Positions 48,380-58,341 of a stretch of 64,000 nucleotides of DNA are shown piece after piece. The notes below the pieces were generated by a model. That model searched no databases, was not told where the DNA came from, and saw only the letters and a list, made by a program, of their open reading frames with translations. The stretch is from the NCBI RefSeq assembly GCF_030657435.1, contig NZ_JAUTWS010000009.1:124001-188000 (forward strand), in the 5' to 3' direction. Position 1 is the stretch's first letter. Every line of letters starts with the position of its first letter. The stretch comes from Paracraurococcus lichenis (GTDB taxonomy: Bacteria; Pseudomonadota; Alphaproteobacteria; Acetobacterales; Acetobacteraceae). A program made the position numbers and the translations under genes.

Positions 48380-49975
48380 TTACGCCGCGGCGCGGATCGC
48401 CGCGGCCTTGACCGCCTCGTCCACCGCGCCGGCGAAGGTCTCGAAGTTCTTCTCGAAGAGCCCGACCAGCTTCGCCGCGGTCGCGTCATAGGCCGCCTTG
48501 TCGGCCCAGGACTCGCGCGGGTTCAGCACCTCGCTCGGGATATGCGGGACCGATTTCGGCATCATCAGGCCGAAGAAGGGGTCCCGCACGAACTTGACCT
48601 TGGCGAGCGAGCCGTCCAGCGCCGCGCGCAGCAGGGCGCGGGTGTGGTGGATGCTCATGCGGCTCCCGGTGCCATAGGCGCCGCCGGTCCAGCCGGTATT
48701 GACCAGCCAGCAATCGGCGCCGTCGCGGGCGATGCGCTCGGCCAGCATCTTGCCGTAGACCTCGGGGTGGCGCGGCAGGAAGGGGGCGCCGAAGCAGGTG
48801 GAGAAGGTCGCCTGCGGCTCCTTGCCCAGCCCCTTCTCGGTGCCGGCGACGCGCGCGGTATAGCCGGAGAGGAAGTGGTACATCGCCTGCGCCGGGGTCA
48901 GCTTGCTGATCGGCGGCAGCACGCCGAAGGCATCCGCCGTCAGCATCACCACGTTCTTCGGCTTGCCCGCCTGGCCGCCCGCGACGGTGTTCGGGATGAA
49001 CTCGAGCGGGTAGCAGGAGCGGGTGTTCTCGGTCAGCGCGGCGTCGTCGAGGTCGAGATTGCCGAAGGCGTCGCCCACCACGTTCTCGAGCACCGCGCCG
49101 AAGCGGTGGGAGGCGGCCCAGATCTGCGGCTCGGCCACCTGGTCGAGGCGGATGACCTTGGCATAGCAGCCGCCCTCGAAGTTGAAGACGCCGGTATCGG
49201 ACCAGCCATGCTCGTCGTCGCCGATCAGGCTGCGCTCCGGGTCGGAGGACAGCGTGGTCTTGCCGGTGCCCGAGAGACCGAAGAAGAGCGCGGTGTCGCC
49301 GGCGCGGCCGACATTGGCCGAGCAGTGCATCGGCAGCACGCCGCGCGCCGGCAGCAGCCAGTTCATCACCGTGAAGATGCTCTTCTTGATCTCGCCGGCA
49401 TAGCTGGTACCGGCGATCAGGATGGTCTTCGCGGCGAAGGAAAGGGCGATGCAGGTCGAGGTGCGGCAGCCATCGGCGGCCGGGTCGGCCTCGTATTCCG
49501 GGGCGTGCAGGATGGTGAAGTCGGGGGCGAAGCCCTCGAGCTCGGCCCGCGGCGGGCGGATGAACATGTTTCGCGCGAAGAGCGCGTGCCAGGCATTGGT
49601 GGTGACGAGGCGCACCTTGATGCGGTGCGCCGGGTCGGCGCCGGCATAGAGGTCCTGGGTGAAGAGCACCGGGCGGGCGCCGAGCCAGGCCGTCACCTTG
49701 CTGCGCAGGCCGCGGAACTTCTCCGGCGCCATGGGCTGGTTGATCTTGCCCCACCAGACCTGGTCGTGGACCTCGGCGTCGTCGACCACGAACTTGTCCT
49801 GGACGGAGCGGCCGGTATGCACGCCGGTCACCGCCATGAAGGCGCCGTCGGCGGAGAGCCGGCCCTCGCCGCGACGGAGCGCATGCTCGACCAGCCCCGG
49901 AGCCGTGAGGTTGGCATGGACGGTGGACCCCGTGGTCACACCCGTGCCGGCAAGGGCGGTCTCGGGCAGGCTCAT
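48380..49975 (-). CDS. pckA: Phosphoenolpyruvate carboxykinase (ATP)
   Basis: 531 residues, standard for the ATP-dependent enzyme. P-loop [28 protein letters not shown] near 225-252, the substrate region [32 protein letters not shown] upstream, and [21 protein letters not shown] near 440. It converts oxaloacetate to phosphoenolpyruvate in gluconeogenesis. A GGAGG site is 7 bases before the ATG. It is divergent from the chvI-type regulator, an arrangement found in rhizobia. Confidence 0.97.
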   Translation of the reverse strand: MSLPETALAGTGVTTGSTVHANLTAPGLVEHALRRGEGRLSADGAFMAVTGVHTGRSVQDKFVVDDAEVHDQVWWGKINQPMAPEKFRGLRSKVTAWLGARPVLFTQDLYAGADPAHRIKVRLVTTNAWHALFARNMFIRPPRAELEGFAPDFTILHAPEYEADPAADGCRTSTCIALSFAAKTILIAGTSYAGEIKKSIFTVMNWLLPARGVLPMHCSANVGRAGDTALFFGLSGTGKTTLSSDPERSLIGDDEHGWSDTGVFNFEGGCYAKVIRLDQVAEPQIWAASHRFGAVLENVVGDAFGNLDLDDAALTENTRSCYPLEFIPNTVAGGQAGKPKNVVMLTADAFGVLPPISKLTPAQAMYHFLSGYTARVAGTEKGLGKEPQATFSTCFGAPFLPRHPEVYGKMLAERIARDGADCWLVNTGWTGGAYGTGSRMSIHHTRALLRAALDGSLAKVKFVRDPFFGLMMPKSVPHIPSEVLNPRESWADKAAYDATAAKLVGLFEKNFETFAGAVDEAVKAAAIRAAA

Positions 49976-50458
49976 TCACTATCCTCCAGGTGGTATCCCG
50001 GGCCAGCGAGTCGGTGGCGCCGGGCAGGCCCGCGATGTCCAGTCTCTCGAAGGCTAAATTACGGCGGCACCGTAAGCGGAACCAGCGTAACCTTACCCCC
50101 AGGGTTTGCAACCGAGAGTCATGGTAATCCTGCCCGGGCCTTGCCTGCGGCGCGAATCAACTCGGCGCGGATCGCATCGGCATCGACCGCCGGGGCACTG
50201 AATTTAAGGCGAAGCGCCTGCTCCCCCGCCTCCGCCCCGGTCCCACCGCCGCCACGCGCCGTGCCCGCGCCGGTCCGCCCGGCAGCCGGGGCGGCCGCTG
50301 CCCCCGGCGGGGGCGGCACGGCCTGGCCGGAACCGCGCCTCGAAAGCCGGGTTGTCCGTCACCATCTCGCTCCCGTCGGGGTTGCGCCACAATCCCGCAC
50401 CAAATCTGGGGCATCCAGTCCGGACGAGGACCGGCCCGGCCCCGGCGGAGAGCAATCC
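49976..50458. promoter_or_regulatory. Divergent pckA/chvI control region, 483 bp
   Basis: Next to pckA is a region with TTACGG-N5-CCGTAA (50059-50075) and further TTAC copies, a possible operator. The chvI-proximal half has a minus-strand open region (50119-50365) described separately as a possible damaged small gene. Confidence 0.45.
50119..50365 (-). pseudogene. Possible frameshifted small gene
   Basis: A GGGAG site 4 bases before an ATG at 50365 starts [15 protein letters not shown], which looks protein-like, but the frame degenerates to Gly/Arg-rich sequence and stops at 50204. A different frame, open from 50319 to 50119, ends in protein-like [20 protein letters not shown]. Joining the two by a single frameshift near 50310-50325 would give an 80-residue protein. 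Sequencing error, programmed shift or chance are all possible. Confidence 0.3.
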
Positions 50459-51160
<702 letters not shown>

Positions 51161-51212
51161 GGCGGCCCGCCCGCGAACGAGGCGCGGGCGGGTGCCGCCA
51201 TGTCCGCCCGGC

Positions 51213-52103
51213 TCAGAGGTGGTAGCGCAGGCCGACGAAGAAGGCATTGGCCAGCGCGCCCGGCACCCGCGTGTGGTCGTTGCCGAACTTGTTGAGCCAG
51301 TACTGGTAGCCGATGAAGGCATCCAGCCGGTGCGGCTTGTCGAAGGCGATCGCCCCGACATCGAGGTTGAGGCGCGGCTCGGTCAGCACCTCCGTCTTGG
51401 TGCCGAAGCCGAAGCCGTCCTTGCCCTTCGGGCCGACCATGTTGCCGAAGCCCTCGAAGCTCAGCGGCAGCCGGGTGAAGGCGAGCGGCACGGACCAGAC
51501 CACCTCCGCCTCGAAGGCCGGGTCGAAGCTGACCGCCTTGTCGACGATGCCGTTGTTGTTCCATTCCTTCGAGAACTGCACTGCGGTGCTGAGGAAGCCG
51601 CCCGGGATGTTCCAGTGGAAGTCCGGCCCGAAGACCAGCAGCTTCTTCGCGGACGAGAACTCGTCGTTCTTGGTGTTGAAGTCGCCGCCGATCTGCAGCG
51701 ACACGTCCTGCAGGACGGTGCCGTAGGAGAAGATCCTGCTGCGCGTCGCCTCGTTCAGGCTGAGGTCGCCGCGGTAGATCCCGTAGACCTCGATGGCTCC
51801 GCTGCCGCCGCCCTTGGCCGGGTCGCGCCCGGTCGAGAAGAGCGCGTCGATGTTGATGAAGTTGGACCACATCGTCCCGCCATCCACATGGGTGAAGGTC
51901 AGGATGTGCTTCGGGATCTCGATGCCGTTGGCGTGCCGCTCGTTGGTCACGCCCGGCTCCTTGAAGGCCCAGCCGTAGCGCCAACTCACGCTGTTGTCGC
52001 TGAAGCCGGGCGGGGCGGCGCCGCGATTCTCGTCCAGTGTCTGGGCCAGCGCCGGGACGGCGGCGAGGGTCAGGAGGCAGGCGGCCAGCAATGTTCTGTT
52101 CAA
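51213..52103 (-). CDS. Outer-membrane channel protein, Tsx-like
   Basis: 296 residues with a signal peptide (MNRTLLAACLLTLAAVPALAQ) and a terminal aromatic strand (FFVGLRYHL) typical of outer-membrane barrels. Internal strands (SWRYGWAFKEPGV, KHILTFTHVDGG, FNTKNDEFSSAKKLLVFGPDFHW, PLSFEGFGNMVGPKGKDGFG) resemble the nucleoside channel Tsx family. It lies between chvI and chvG on the opposite strand. ChvGI often controls outer-membrane genes, so it may be a target (inference). Confidence 0.75.
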   Translation of the reverse strand: MNRTLLAACLLTLAAVPALAQTLDENRGAAPPGFSDNSVSWRYGWAFKEPGVTNERHANGIEIPKHILTFTHVDGGTMWSNFINIDALFSTGRDPAKGGGSGAIEVYGIYRGDLSLNEATRSRIFSYGTVLQDVSLQIGGDFNTKNDEFSSAKKLLVFGPDFHWNIPGGFLSTAVQFSKEWNNNGIVDKAVSFDPAFEAEVVWSVPLAFTRLPLSFEGFGNMVGPKGKDGFGFGTKTEVLTEPRLNLDVGAIAFDKPHRLDAFIGYQYWLNKFGNDHTRVPGALANAFFVGLRYHL

Positions 52104-52457
52104 GCGGGGGTCCTCTCCACGCGGCCCGCCTGCCGGGACGGGGTGCCGCCGGCCTGGTGCGGGTATCGGGTTGCGCGGACCGGAACTGCATACATTGTGC
52201 CATTGTCATGATGGGTCGTGGCAGGCGCGGCGACCACCGGCATCCACCCTTGCCCTCCCGGATGCTTGATCCCGCCTCGCCATGGGTGACCGCGCCCCTG
52301 CAACCGGATCGTGGCGCCCGGCGATGCAGGCGCCGTCGCGCCGGGAAGGCCGCGCGGCCCGCCCTGGCAAGCCGCCTCGCCCTGGCAAGCCGCCTGCCGC
52401 GGCCTGCGCCATTTCCACCCGATCCGTGCTAAGCCGCCGGGCCCGCGAGACCCCGCC
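52104..52457. other. Divergent intergenic region, 354 bp
   Basis: Between the Tsx-like gene and chvG. No supported gene. It includes two direct copies of CCTGGCAAGCCGCCT (about 52361-52396), a small tandem duplication, and the promoters of both flanking genes presumably lie here. Confidence 0.5.
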
Positions 52458-54125
52458 ATGCCCGATGTCGGCCTGCCGCCCGAGCCGAAGACCGCCGCCG
52501 CCCCGCCGCGCCGCCGCTGGGTCTCCCCCCTGCTACGGCGGATCCTGCTGCTGAACGTGCTGCCGCCGGCGCTGCTGGCGGCGGCCATGCTCTATCTCGA
52601 CCAGTACCAGAACGGGCTGCTGGCGGCCGAGGTGGAGGCCATGCGCACCCAGGCGCGTATCTATGCCGGCGCCATCGCGGAAGCCGCGACGCGGCTGCAG
52701 GACGACCGCGCCGTGCTGGTGCCGGAGCAGGCGCGGCCGCTGCTGCGGCGGCTGGTCGATCCCTCGCCCAATACCCAGGCGCGGCTCTTCGACAATACCG
52801 GCCTCGTCATCGCCGACAGCCGGGTGCGGGAGGGGGCGGGCGGCGCCGTGGTGACCGAGCCGCTGGCCCCGCCCGAGCCGCGCGGCGCCTTCTCGCTCAC
52901 CGTCGCCGGGCTCTACGACAAGCTGCTGCGGCTGCTGCCGCGCGGCGGCAGCCGCGACGTCGACATCGACGTGAACCCCGACGCGCCCTCCTTCGACTGG
53001 CAGCCCAATCTCGGCCCCGACCGGCGGGAGGAGCTTCGCCTCGCCCTCGAGGGCGGCGTCACGCCCTATATCCGCCGCACCGCCGATGGCCGCCTGCTGG
53101 TCTCGGTCGCCGAGCCGGCGCGGCGCGGCAACCAGTCCGTCGGCATCGTGCTGCTGACGCGCGAGGCGCGGGAGGTGGACCAGCGGCTCTTCGAGATCCG
53201 GGCCAGCGTGCTCGGCATCTTCTCCGTCTCGCTGGTGCTGACCGTCGCGCTCTCCTTCTACCTCGCGCGGACGCTGGCCGGGCCGATCATGCAGCTCGCC
53301 GGCAGCGCCGCCGCCATGCGGCAGGGCGAGGGGCGCAGCGGCAGCGTGCCCGCCGGCCTGCTGCAGCGGGAGGACGAGATCGGCATCCTCGCGCGCGACC
53401 TGCAATCCGCCGCCCGCGCCCTCTGGGCCCGGATCGACACCAACGAGCGCTTCGCCGCCGATGTGGCGCATGAGCTGCGCAACCCGCTGACCAGCGTGCG
53501 CAGCGCCATCGAGACGCTGCGGCGGATCGAGAATCCGGAGCAGCGCAACCGCCTGCTGGCGATCATCGCCGAGGATGCGGTGCGGATGGACCGGCTGATC
53601 GCCGACATCTCCGACAGCTCGCGCGTCGATGCCGAGCTGTCGCGCACCGTGGCGACCCCGGTGGATGTCGCGCCCATCCTCTCGACACTGGCCGAGCTGC
53701 ACCAGGCGACGCGCGACGACGACGACCCGCAGGTGGTGCTGGAGTCGCCGGCCGAGGGGCTGGTGGTGCGCGGCGTGGAGGGGCGCCTGGTGCAGGTCTT
53801 CCGCAACCTGCTGGGCAATGCGCTCTCCTTCAGCCCGGCGGACGGGCGCGTGACGGTCCGCGCCCGCCCCGCCGGCGCGATGGTGGAGGTGGTGGTGGAG
53901 GACGAGGGTCCCGGCATCCCGGAGGCCAAGCTCGAGCACATCTTCGAGCGCTTCTATTCCGAGCGGCCGAGCGGCGAGCGCTTCGGCCAGCATTCCGGCC
54001 TTGGCCTGTCGATCTGCCGGCAGATCGTGGAGGGGCTGCGCGGCCGCATCGCCGCCGAGAACCGCCGCGACGCCGCGGGGAAGGTGCTGGGGGCGAGGTT
54101 CATCGTGCGGCTGCCGGTCGCCTAG
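52458..54125 (+). CDS. chvG: Two-component sensor histidine kinase, ChvG-like
   Basis: 555 residues. Membrane segment 1 (LLRRILLLNVLPPALLAAAM, about 25-45) and segment 2 (about 255-275, LGIFSVSLVLTVALSFYL) enclose a periplasmic domain. HAMP follows (LARTLAGPIMQLAGSAAAMR). Phospho-acceptor His338 is in ADVAHELRNPLTSVRSA; N box FRNLLGNALSF, G1 EDEGPGIP, F ERFYSERP and G2 GQHSGLGLSICRQI are complete. It should phosphorylate ChvI. It is separated from chvI by 1.3 kb and an opposite-strand gene. Confidence 0.92.
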   Translation: MPDVGLPPEPKTAAAPPRRRWVSPLLRRILLLNVLPPALLAAAMLYLDQYQNGLLAAEVEAMRTQARIYAGAIAEAATRLQDDRAVLVPEQARPLLRRLVDPSPNTQARLFDNTGLVIADSRVREGAGGAVVTEPLAPPEPRGAFSLTVAGLYDKLLRLLPRGGSRDVDIDVNPDAPSFDWQPNLGPDRREELRLALEGGVTPYIRRTADGRLLVSVAEPARRGNQSVGIVLLTREAREVDQRLFEIRASVLGIFSVSLVLTVALSFYLARTLAGPIMQLAGSAAAMRQGEGRSGSVPAGLLQREDEIGILARDLQSAARALWARIDTNERFAADVAHELRNPLTSVRSAIETLRRIENPEQRNRLLAIIAEDAVRMDRLIADISDSSRVDAELSRTVATPVDVAPILSTLAELHQATRDDDDPQVVLESPAEGLVVRGVEGRLVQVFRNLLGNALSFSPADGRVTVRARPAGAMVEVVVEDEGPGIPEAKLEHIFERFYSERPSGERFGQHSGLGLSICRQIVEGLRGRIAAENRRDAAGKVLGARFIVRLPVA

Positions 54126-54226
54126 CGACCGGCTTCGCCGCGCGTGGGTGAGGGATCGCGGCTGCCGGCCGCGGTGCGACCGGCGTCGCTGCGCGCGAGC
54201 GAGGGATCGCGGCGATCGGCCGTCGC
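54125..54226. repeat. Two 51-bp imperfect tandem repeats
   Basis: Units at 54125-54175 and 54176-54226 share the start GCGACCGGC and the core GAGGGATCGCGG, with about 8 differences in the first 45 positions. They lie directly after the chvG stop. Confidence 0.65.
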
Positions 54227-54447
54227 GTCGCGCCGGGCGAGGACGGCATCCGTCATGCGGCCTTGTTGCAGAAGCGGGCGCATGGCTTCGGAACGGTGTC
54301 TTCGCTCGCACACGCGCGACGCGAATCGAGTTGGCGCATGCACGCATGACTGTATCACCCGCGGTGCGCCCGCCTATATGCTGCACGGACAGGGAGCGCC
54401 GGCGCCACCCGATGCGGCGGCCGGGCCGTCAGGAATCGTCAGAGCCG
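54126..54447. other. Intergenic region, 322 bp, with a two-copy repeat
   Basis: No supported gene between chvG and the hydroxyacid dehydrogenase. The first 100 bp carry the repeat listed separately; the remainder (about 54230-54440) is lower in GC and likely holds the downstream promoter. Confidence 0.5.
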
Positions 54448-55380
54448 ATGCGCCAGATCGTCATCGCCGAGTTCATGGAGGAGGCCGCCGTCGAGCGCCT
54501 CCGCGCCGTCCACCCGACGCTCTACGATCCGCGGCTGTTCGAGGACCCGGCCGCGCTGCGCGCCGCCCTCGGCGGGGCGCAGGCGCTGATCGTGCGCAAC
54601 CGCACCCGGGTCGATGCCGAGCTGCTGGCCTCGGCGCCGGGGCTGCGCGTGCTCGGGCGGCTCGGCGTCGGGCTCTACAACATCGACCTGACGGCCTGCC
54701 GGGCGCGGCGGATCGACGTCATCCCGGCCTCCGGCGCCAATGCCGATTCGGTCGCCGAATACGTCATCCTCGCCATCGGCCAGCTTCTGCGCGGCGCCTT
54801 CCAGGCGACCGGGGATGTCGCCGCCGGCGCCTGGCCGCGCGAGCGCCACATCCGCGGCCGGGAGATGGGCGGCAAGGCGCTCGGCATCGTCGGCTTCGGC
54901 GATATCGGCCGCCGCGTGGCGAGGCTGGCGAGTGCCTTCGGCATGCGCATCCTGGGCCATGATCCGCTGCTGCCGGCGACCCATGCCCTGTGGGAGGAGA
55001 TGCGGACCGACATGGTCCCGCTGGAGGAGTTGCTGGCGCGGGCCGATGCGGTGACGCTGCACGTGCCGCTGACGCCCGAGACGCGCGGGCTGATCTCGGC
55101 GGAGCGTCTCGCGCTCATGCAGCCGGATGCGGTGCTGGTCAATGCCTCCCGCGGCGGGGTGGTGGAGGAGGCGGCGCTGGCCGCGGCGCTGCGGGCGGGA
55201 CGCCTGGGCGGCGCCGCGCTCGATGTCTTCGAGGTGGAGCCGCTGCCCGCCGGCTCGCCGCTCGCCGGCGTGCCCAACCTGATTCTGACGCCGCACATCG
55301 CCGGGGCGACGGTGGAGAGCAATGCGCGGGTGTCGTCGCTGATCGCGGCGCGGGTGCTGGTGTCGCTGGCCATGTGCTGA
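54448..55380 (+). CDS. D-2-hydroxyacid dehydrogenase (phosphoglycerate dehydrogenase-like)
   Basis: 310 residues. NAD motif GIVGFGDIGRRVARLASAFG near 147; catalytic arginine in VNASRGGVVEE near 231, glutamate in DVFEVEPLP near 260, histidine in TPHIAGAT near 283. The N-terminal RVLGRLGVGLYNIDL is typical of the SerA/sulfolactate dehydrogenase branch. No ACT domain follows, so it is not a full SerA. Substrate unknown. Confidence 0.9.
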   Translation: MRQIVIAEFMEEAAVERLRAVHPTLYDPRLFEDPAALRAALGGAQALIVRNRTRVDAELLASAPGLRVLGRLGVGLYNIDLTACRARRIDVIPASGANADSVAEYVILAIGQLLRGAFQATGDVAAGAWPRERHIRGREMGGKALGIVGFGDIGRRVARLASAFGMRILGHDPLLPATHALWEEMRTDMVPLEELLARADAVTLHVPLTPETRGLISAERLALMQPDAVLVNASRGGVVEEAALAAALRAGRLGGAALDVFEVEPLPAGSPLAGVPNLILTPHIAGATVESNARVSSLIAARVLVSLAMC

Positions 55381-55569
55381 GGCGCGCCGATGACCGAAGG
55401 GCCGGATGGCCCGGAGGCCTGAATCGGCCCGCCCAACATAGAAGGCGCGCCGATGACCGGAGGGCCGGATGGCCCGGAGGCCTGCATCGGCTCGCCCACC
55501 ATGCAAGGCGGCCCGCGGGCCGGAGAACCCCGAGGTGCGGAGGTCCGGACCGGCCCGCCCATCGGGCAG
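55381..55569. repeat. 63-bp tandem repeat, three units
   Basis: Units begin at 55381, 55444 and 55507. The first two differ at about six positions; the third is degenerate. The period is exactly 21 codons. Unit 2 continues in an open frame from ATG 55453 encoding GPDGPEA-like Gly/Pro-rich peptide, while unit 1 has a TGA at the equivalent place (CCTGAATC versus CCTGCATC). Confidence 0.8.
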
Positions 55570-55661
55570 GGCGCCGCCCGGGCCGTTGCGGTTCGTCACC
55601 CGTTGCCGCTTGCGCCAGGCCCGCGCATGCCCAACATCGCCGGGCATGCGTATAAGCCTGC

Positions 55662-56432
55662 ATGCCCCTCCCGCCGCCTGACGCGCCCTTCCTGCCCCGG
55701 CCGCCGGAGCCGAACCGCATCTGCGGCGCGGCCCCCGTCCGCGCGCTCTTCCTCCGCCGCCCGCAGCAGGTGCTGCGCCTGTTCTATACCGAGGACCGTC
55801 GCCGCATCGCCGGCCCGCTCTGCCAGCACCTCGCCCGCACCCGCCGCCCCTACCGGGAGGTCGGGCCGCAGGAGATGATGCGCATCGCCGGCACCCAGCA
55901 CCATGGCGGCATCTGCGCCGTCGCCGTCGCCCGCTTCGCCGAGCCGCTGCCCGGCCACGCCCTGCCGCCCGACCTGCCGCAGGCGCCGCTGCTGCCGGTG
56001 CTGGACGGCATCGGCAACCCGCACAATCTCGGCGCCATCGCCCGCTCCGCCGCCTTCTTCGGGGCCAAGGCGCTGCTGCTCTCGGGCGATGCGCGGCAGG
56101 CCGACCTCTCGGACGCCGCCTTCCGCACCGCCGAGGGCGGGCTCGAGCATCTGCGGGTGCTGCGCGCCCGCGACATCGCGGTGCTGCTGAAGGGCATGCA
56201 CGGCCGCTTCCTGACGGTCGCCGCCGTCGCCGCCGGCGGCGCGGCGCCCGAGGCCATCCCGCGCGACCGCCCGATCGCCCTGGTGCTGGGCAACGAGGAG
56301 CAGGGCCTGCCGCCGCCGACGCTCGAGGCCTGCGAGGCGCGGCTGACGCTGCCCGGCAGCGGCCTGGTCGAGAGCCTGAACGTCGCCGCGGCCGCCGCTG
56401 TCCTCTTCCACGCCATGAGCCGGCCGGCATGA
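55662..56432 (+). CDS. TrmH/SpoU family RNA 2'-O-methyltransferase
   Basis: 256 residues. A short N-terminal substrate-binding part precedes the SPOUT domain, with motif 1 GNPHNLGAIARSAAFFGAKA near 116, motif 2 LVLGNEEQGLP near 206, and motif 3 LTLPGSGLVESLNVAAAAAVL near 230, forming the S-adenosylmethionine knot. It methylates tRNA or rRNA ribose; the exact site is not deducible. The stop overlaps mlaE (ATGA). Confidence 0.92.
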   Translation: MPLPPPDAPFLPRPPEPNRICGAAPVRALFLRRPQQVLRLFYTEDRRRIAGPLCQHLARTRRPYREVGPQEMMRIAGTQHHGGICAVAVARFAEPLPGHALPPDLPQAPLLPVLDGIGNPHNLGAIARSAAFFGAKALLLSGDARQADLSDAAFRTAEGGLEHLRVLRARDIAVLLKGMHGRFLTVAAVAAGGAAPEAIPRDRPIALVLGNEEQGLPPPTLEACEARLTLPGSGLVESLNVAAAAAVLFHAMSRPA

Positions 56433-57541
56433 GCGAGGCCGCCCCGGCGAGCCTCGCGGTGCAGGCGGAGGGCGCCGGCCGCCGCCTCGCCTTCCGCGGC
56501 GCGCTGGATGCCGCGGCCGCCGCCCGCCTCTGGCCGGAGGCGCTGCGCCAGGCCCGCGGCGCGCACCCCCTGGTGCTCGACCTCGCCGGCGTCACCGCGC
56601 TGGATACCGCCGGCGCGGTGCTGCTGCTGCGGCTGGAGCGGGAGGCGCGCGGCGCCGAGTTCCGCGGCCTGCCGGCGGGCCCGCTGCAGGCGGTGCTGGA
56701 CCGTGCCCGCGGCGCGCTGGCGCGGCCGGCGCCGCAACCGCCCGTGCCGCTGCCGCTGCTCGGCCGGATCGGCGAGGCGGCCTGGACCCGCGGCCAGGAC
56801 ATGCTCGGCCAGGTCGCCTTCCTCGGCGAGGCGATCCTCGCCGGCCTGGCGACGCTGCGGCGCCCCTGGCGGCTCCGCCTGTCCGAGGTGCTGCGCCATC
56901 TCGACGAGGCGGGGCTGCGCGCCTTCGGCCTCTGCGCCATGCTCGGCTTCCTGATCGGCCTGATCCTCGCCTTCCAGTCCTCCATCCCCATGCGGCAATT
57001 CGGGGCGGAGATCTTCATCCCGAATCTCGTCGGCATCTCCCTGCTGCGCGAGCTCGGCCCGCTGATGGCGGCCGTCATCCTCTCCGGCCGCACTGGCTCC
57101 GCCTATGCCGCCGAGCTCGGCACCATGACGGTGAACGAGGAGATCGACGCGCTGCGCATCATGGGCATCGACCCCGTCGCCTGGCTGGTGCTGCCGCGGC
57201 TGCTCGCGGCGATGCTGGTCATGCCGGTGCTGTCGCTGCTGCTCGACCTCTCGGGCCTGCTGGGAATGGGGGTGGTGATGGCGACGCTCGGCTTCCCGCC
57301 GGTCGCGGTGGTCAACCAGCTCCAGGCCTGGGTGAAGCCGAAGGACCTCATCGGCGGCCTCGCCAAGGCGGCCGTCTTCGGGCTGGCCATCGGCCTGGTC
57401 GGCTGCCGCGCCGGGCTCGCCGCCGGGCGCGGCCCGCGGGCGGTGGGCGATGCCGCGACGGCGGCGGTGGTCGGCGGCATCGTCTCCATCGTGGTGCTGG
57501 ACGGCATCTTCGCCGTGCTCTTCTTCCGGCTGGGCTGGTAG
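56429..57541 (+). CDS. mlaE: MlaE-type lipid ABC transporter permease with N-terminal STAS domain
   Basis: 370 residues. Residues 1-100 read as a STAS domain (LVLDLAGVTALDTAGAVLLLRLE), equivalent to a fused MlaB. The permease part (about 150-370) has FIPNLVGISLLRELGPLMAAVI, SGRTGSAYAAELGTMTVNEEIDALRIMGIDPV and about five helices. It transports phospholipids between inner and outer membrane with MlaF and MlaD. The ATG overlaps the methyltransferase stop. Confidence 0.92.
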   Translation: MSEAAPASLAVQAEGAGRRLAFRGALDAAAAARLWPEALRQARGAHPLVLDLAGVTALDTAGAVLLLRLEREARGAEFRGLPAGPLQAVLDRARGALARPAPQPPVPLPLLGRIGEAAWTRGQDMLGQVAFLGEAILAGLATLRRPWRLRLSEVLRHLDEAGLRAFGLCAMLGFLIGLILAFQSSIPMRQFGAEIFIPNLVGISLLRELGPLMAAVILSGRTGSAYAAELGTMTVNEEIDALRIMGIDPVAWLVLPRLLAAMLVMPVLSLLLDLSGLLGMGVVMATLGFPPVAVVNQLQAWVKPKDLIGGLAKAAVFGLAIGLVGCRAGLAAGRGPRAVGDAATAAVVGGIVSIVVLDGIFAVLFFRLGW

Positions 57542-57543
57542 CC

Positions 57544-58311
57544 ATGGCGGAGGCGGCAGACGCAGGGCCGGTGCTCCGCGTGCGCGACCTCGCGGCGCGC
57601 TTCGACGGGCGGACGATCTTCGAGCATGTCTCCTTCGAGGTCCGCCGCGGCGAGGTCTTCGTCATCCTCGGCGGCTCGGGCAGCGGGAAATCCACGCTGC
57701 TGAAGCACATCATCGGCCTCTACCCGCCGGCCGCGGGCAGCATCGAGATCCTGGGCGAGCGGCTCGATGCGCTCGAGGGCGCGGCGCGGCAGGCGCTGCT
57801 CAGGCGGATCGGCGTGATGTGGCAGTCGGGCGCGCTCTTCGGCTCCTCGACGCTGCTCGAGAATGTCGAGGTGCCGCTCGAGGAGCACACCGGCCTGCCG
57901 GCGGAGGCGCGGGCGCTGGTCGCACGCGTCAAGCTCGGCTTGGTCGGGCTCTCGGACGCCGCGCTGCGCCTGCCCGCGGAGATCTCGGGCGGCATGGCCA
58001 AGCGCGCCGGCATCGCCCGCGCCATGGCGCTCGACCCGCCGATCCTCTTCCTCGACGAGCCCTCGGCGGGGCTCGACCCCATCACCTCGGCGGGGCTCGA
58101 TGCGCTGATCCGGCAACTCGCGCGCGATCTCGGCACCACCTTCGTCGTGGTGACGCATGAGCTGCAGTCGATCCTCGCCATCGGGGATCGTTGCATCATG
58201 CTGGACAAGGAGGCTAAGGGCATGATCGCCGAGGGCGATCCGCGGCGCCTGCGCGAGGAGAGCGACAACCCCGTGGTGCGTGCCTTCTTCCGGCGCGAGG
58301 TGATGGCATGA
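57544..58311 (+). CDS. mlaF: MlaF-type ABC transporter ATP-binding protein
   Basis: 255 residues. Walker A GGSGSGKSTLLKHI near 43, Q-loop MWQSGALFGSSTLLENVEVP, signature EISGGMAKRAGIARAM (the Mla variant of LSGGQ), Walker B ILFLDEPSAGLD and H-loop VTHELQSIL. It powers the MlaE permease. It begins 2 bp after mlaE. Confidence 0.94.
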   Translation: MAEAADAGPVLRVRDLAARFDGRTIFEHVSFEVRRGEVFVILGGSGSGKSTLLKHIIGLYPPAAGSIEILGERLDALEGAARQALLRRIGVMWQSGALFGSSTLLENVEVPLEEHTGLPAEARALVARVKLGLVGLSDAALRLPAEISGGMAKRAGIARAMALDPPILFLDEPSAGLDPITSAGLDALIRQLARDLGTTFVVVTHELQSILAIGDRCIMLDKEAKGMIAEGDPRRLREESDNPVVRAFFRREVMA

Positions 58312-58341
58312 CCCGCCTATGTCGCAAGGGGGCTCTTTGAC

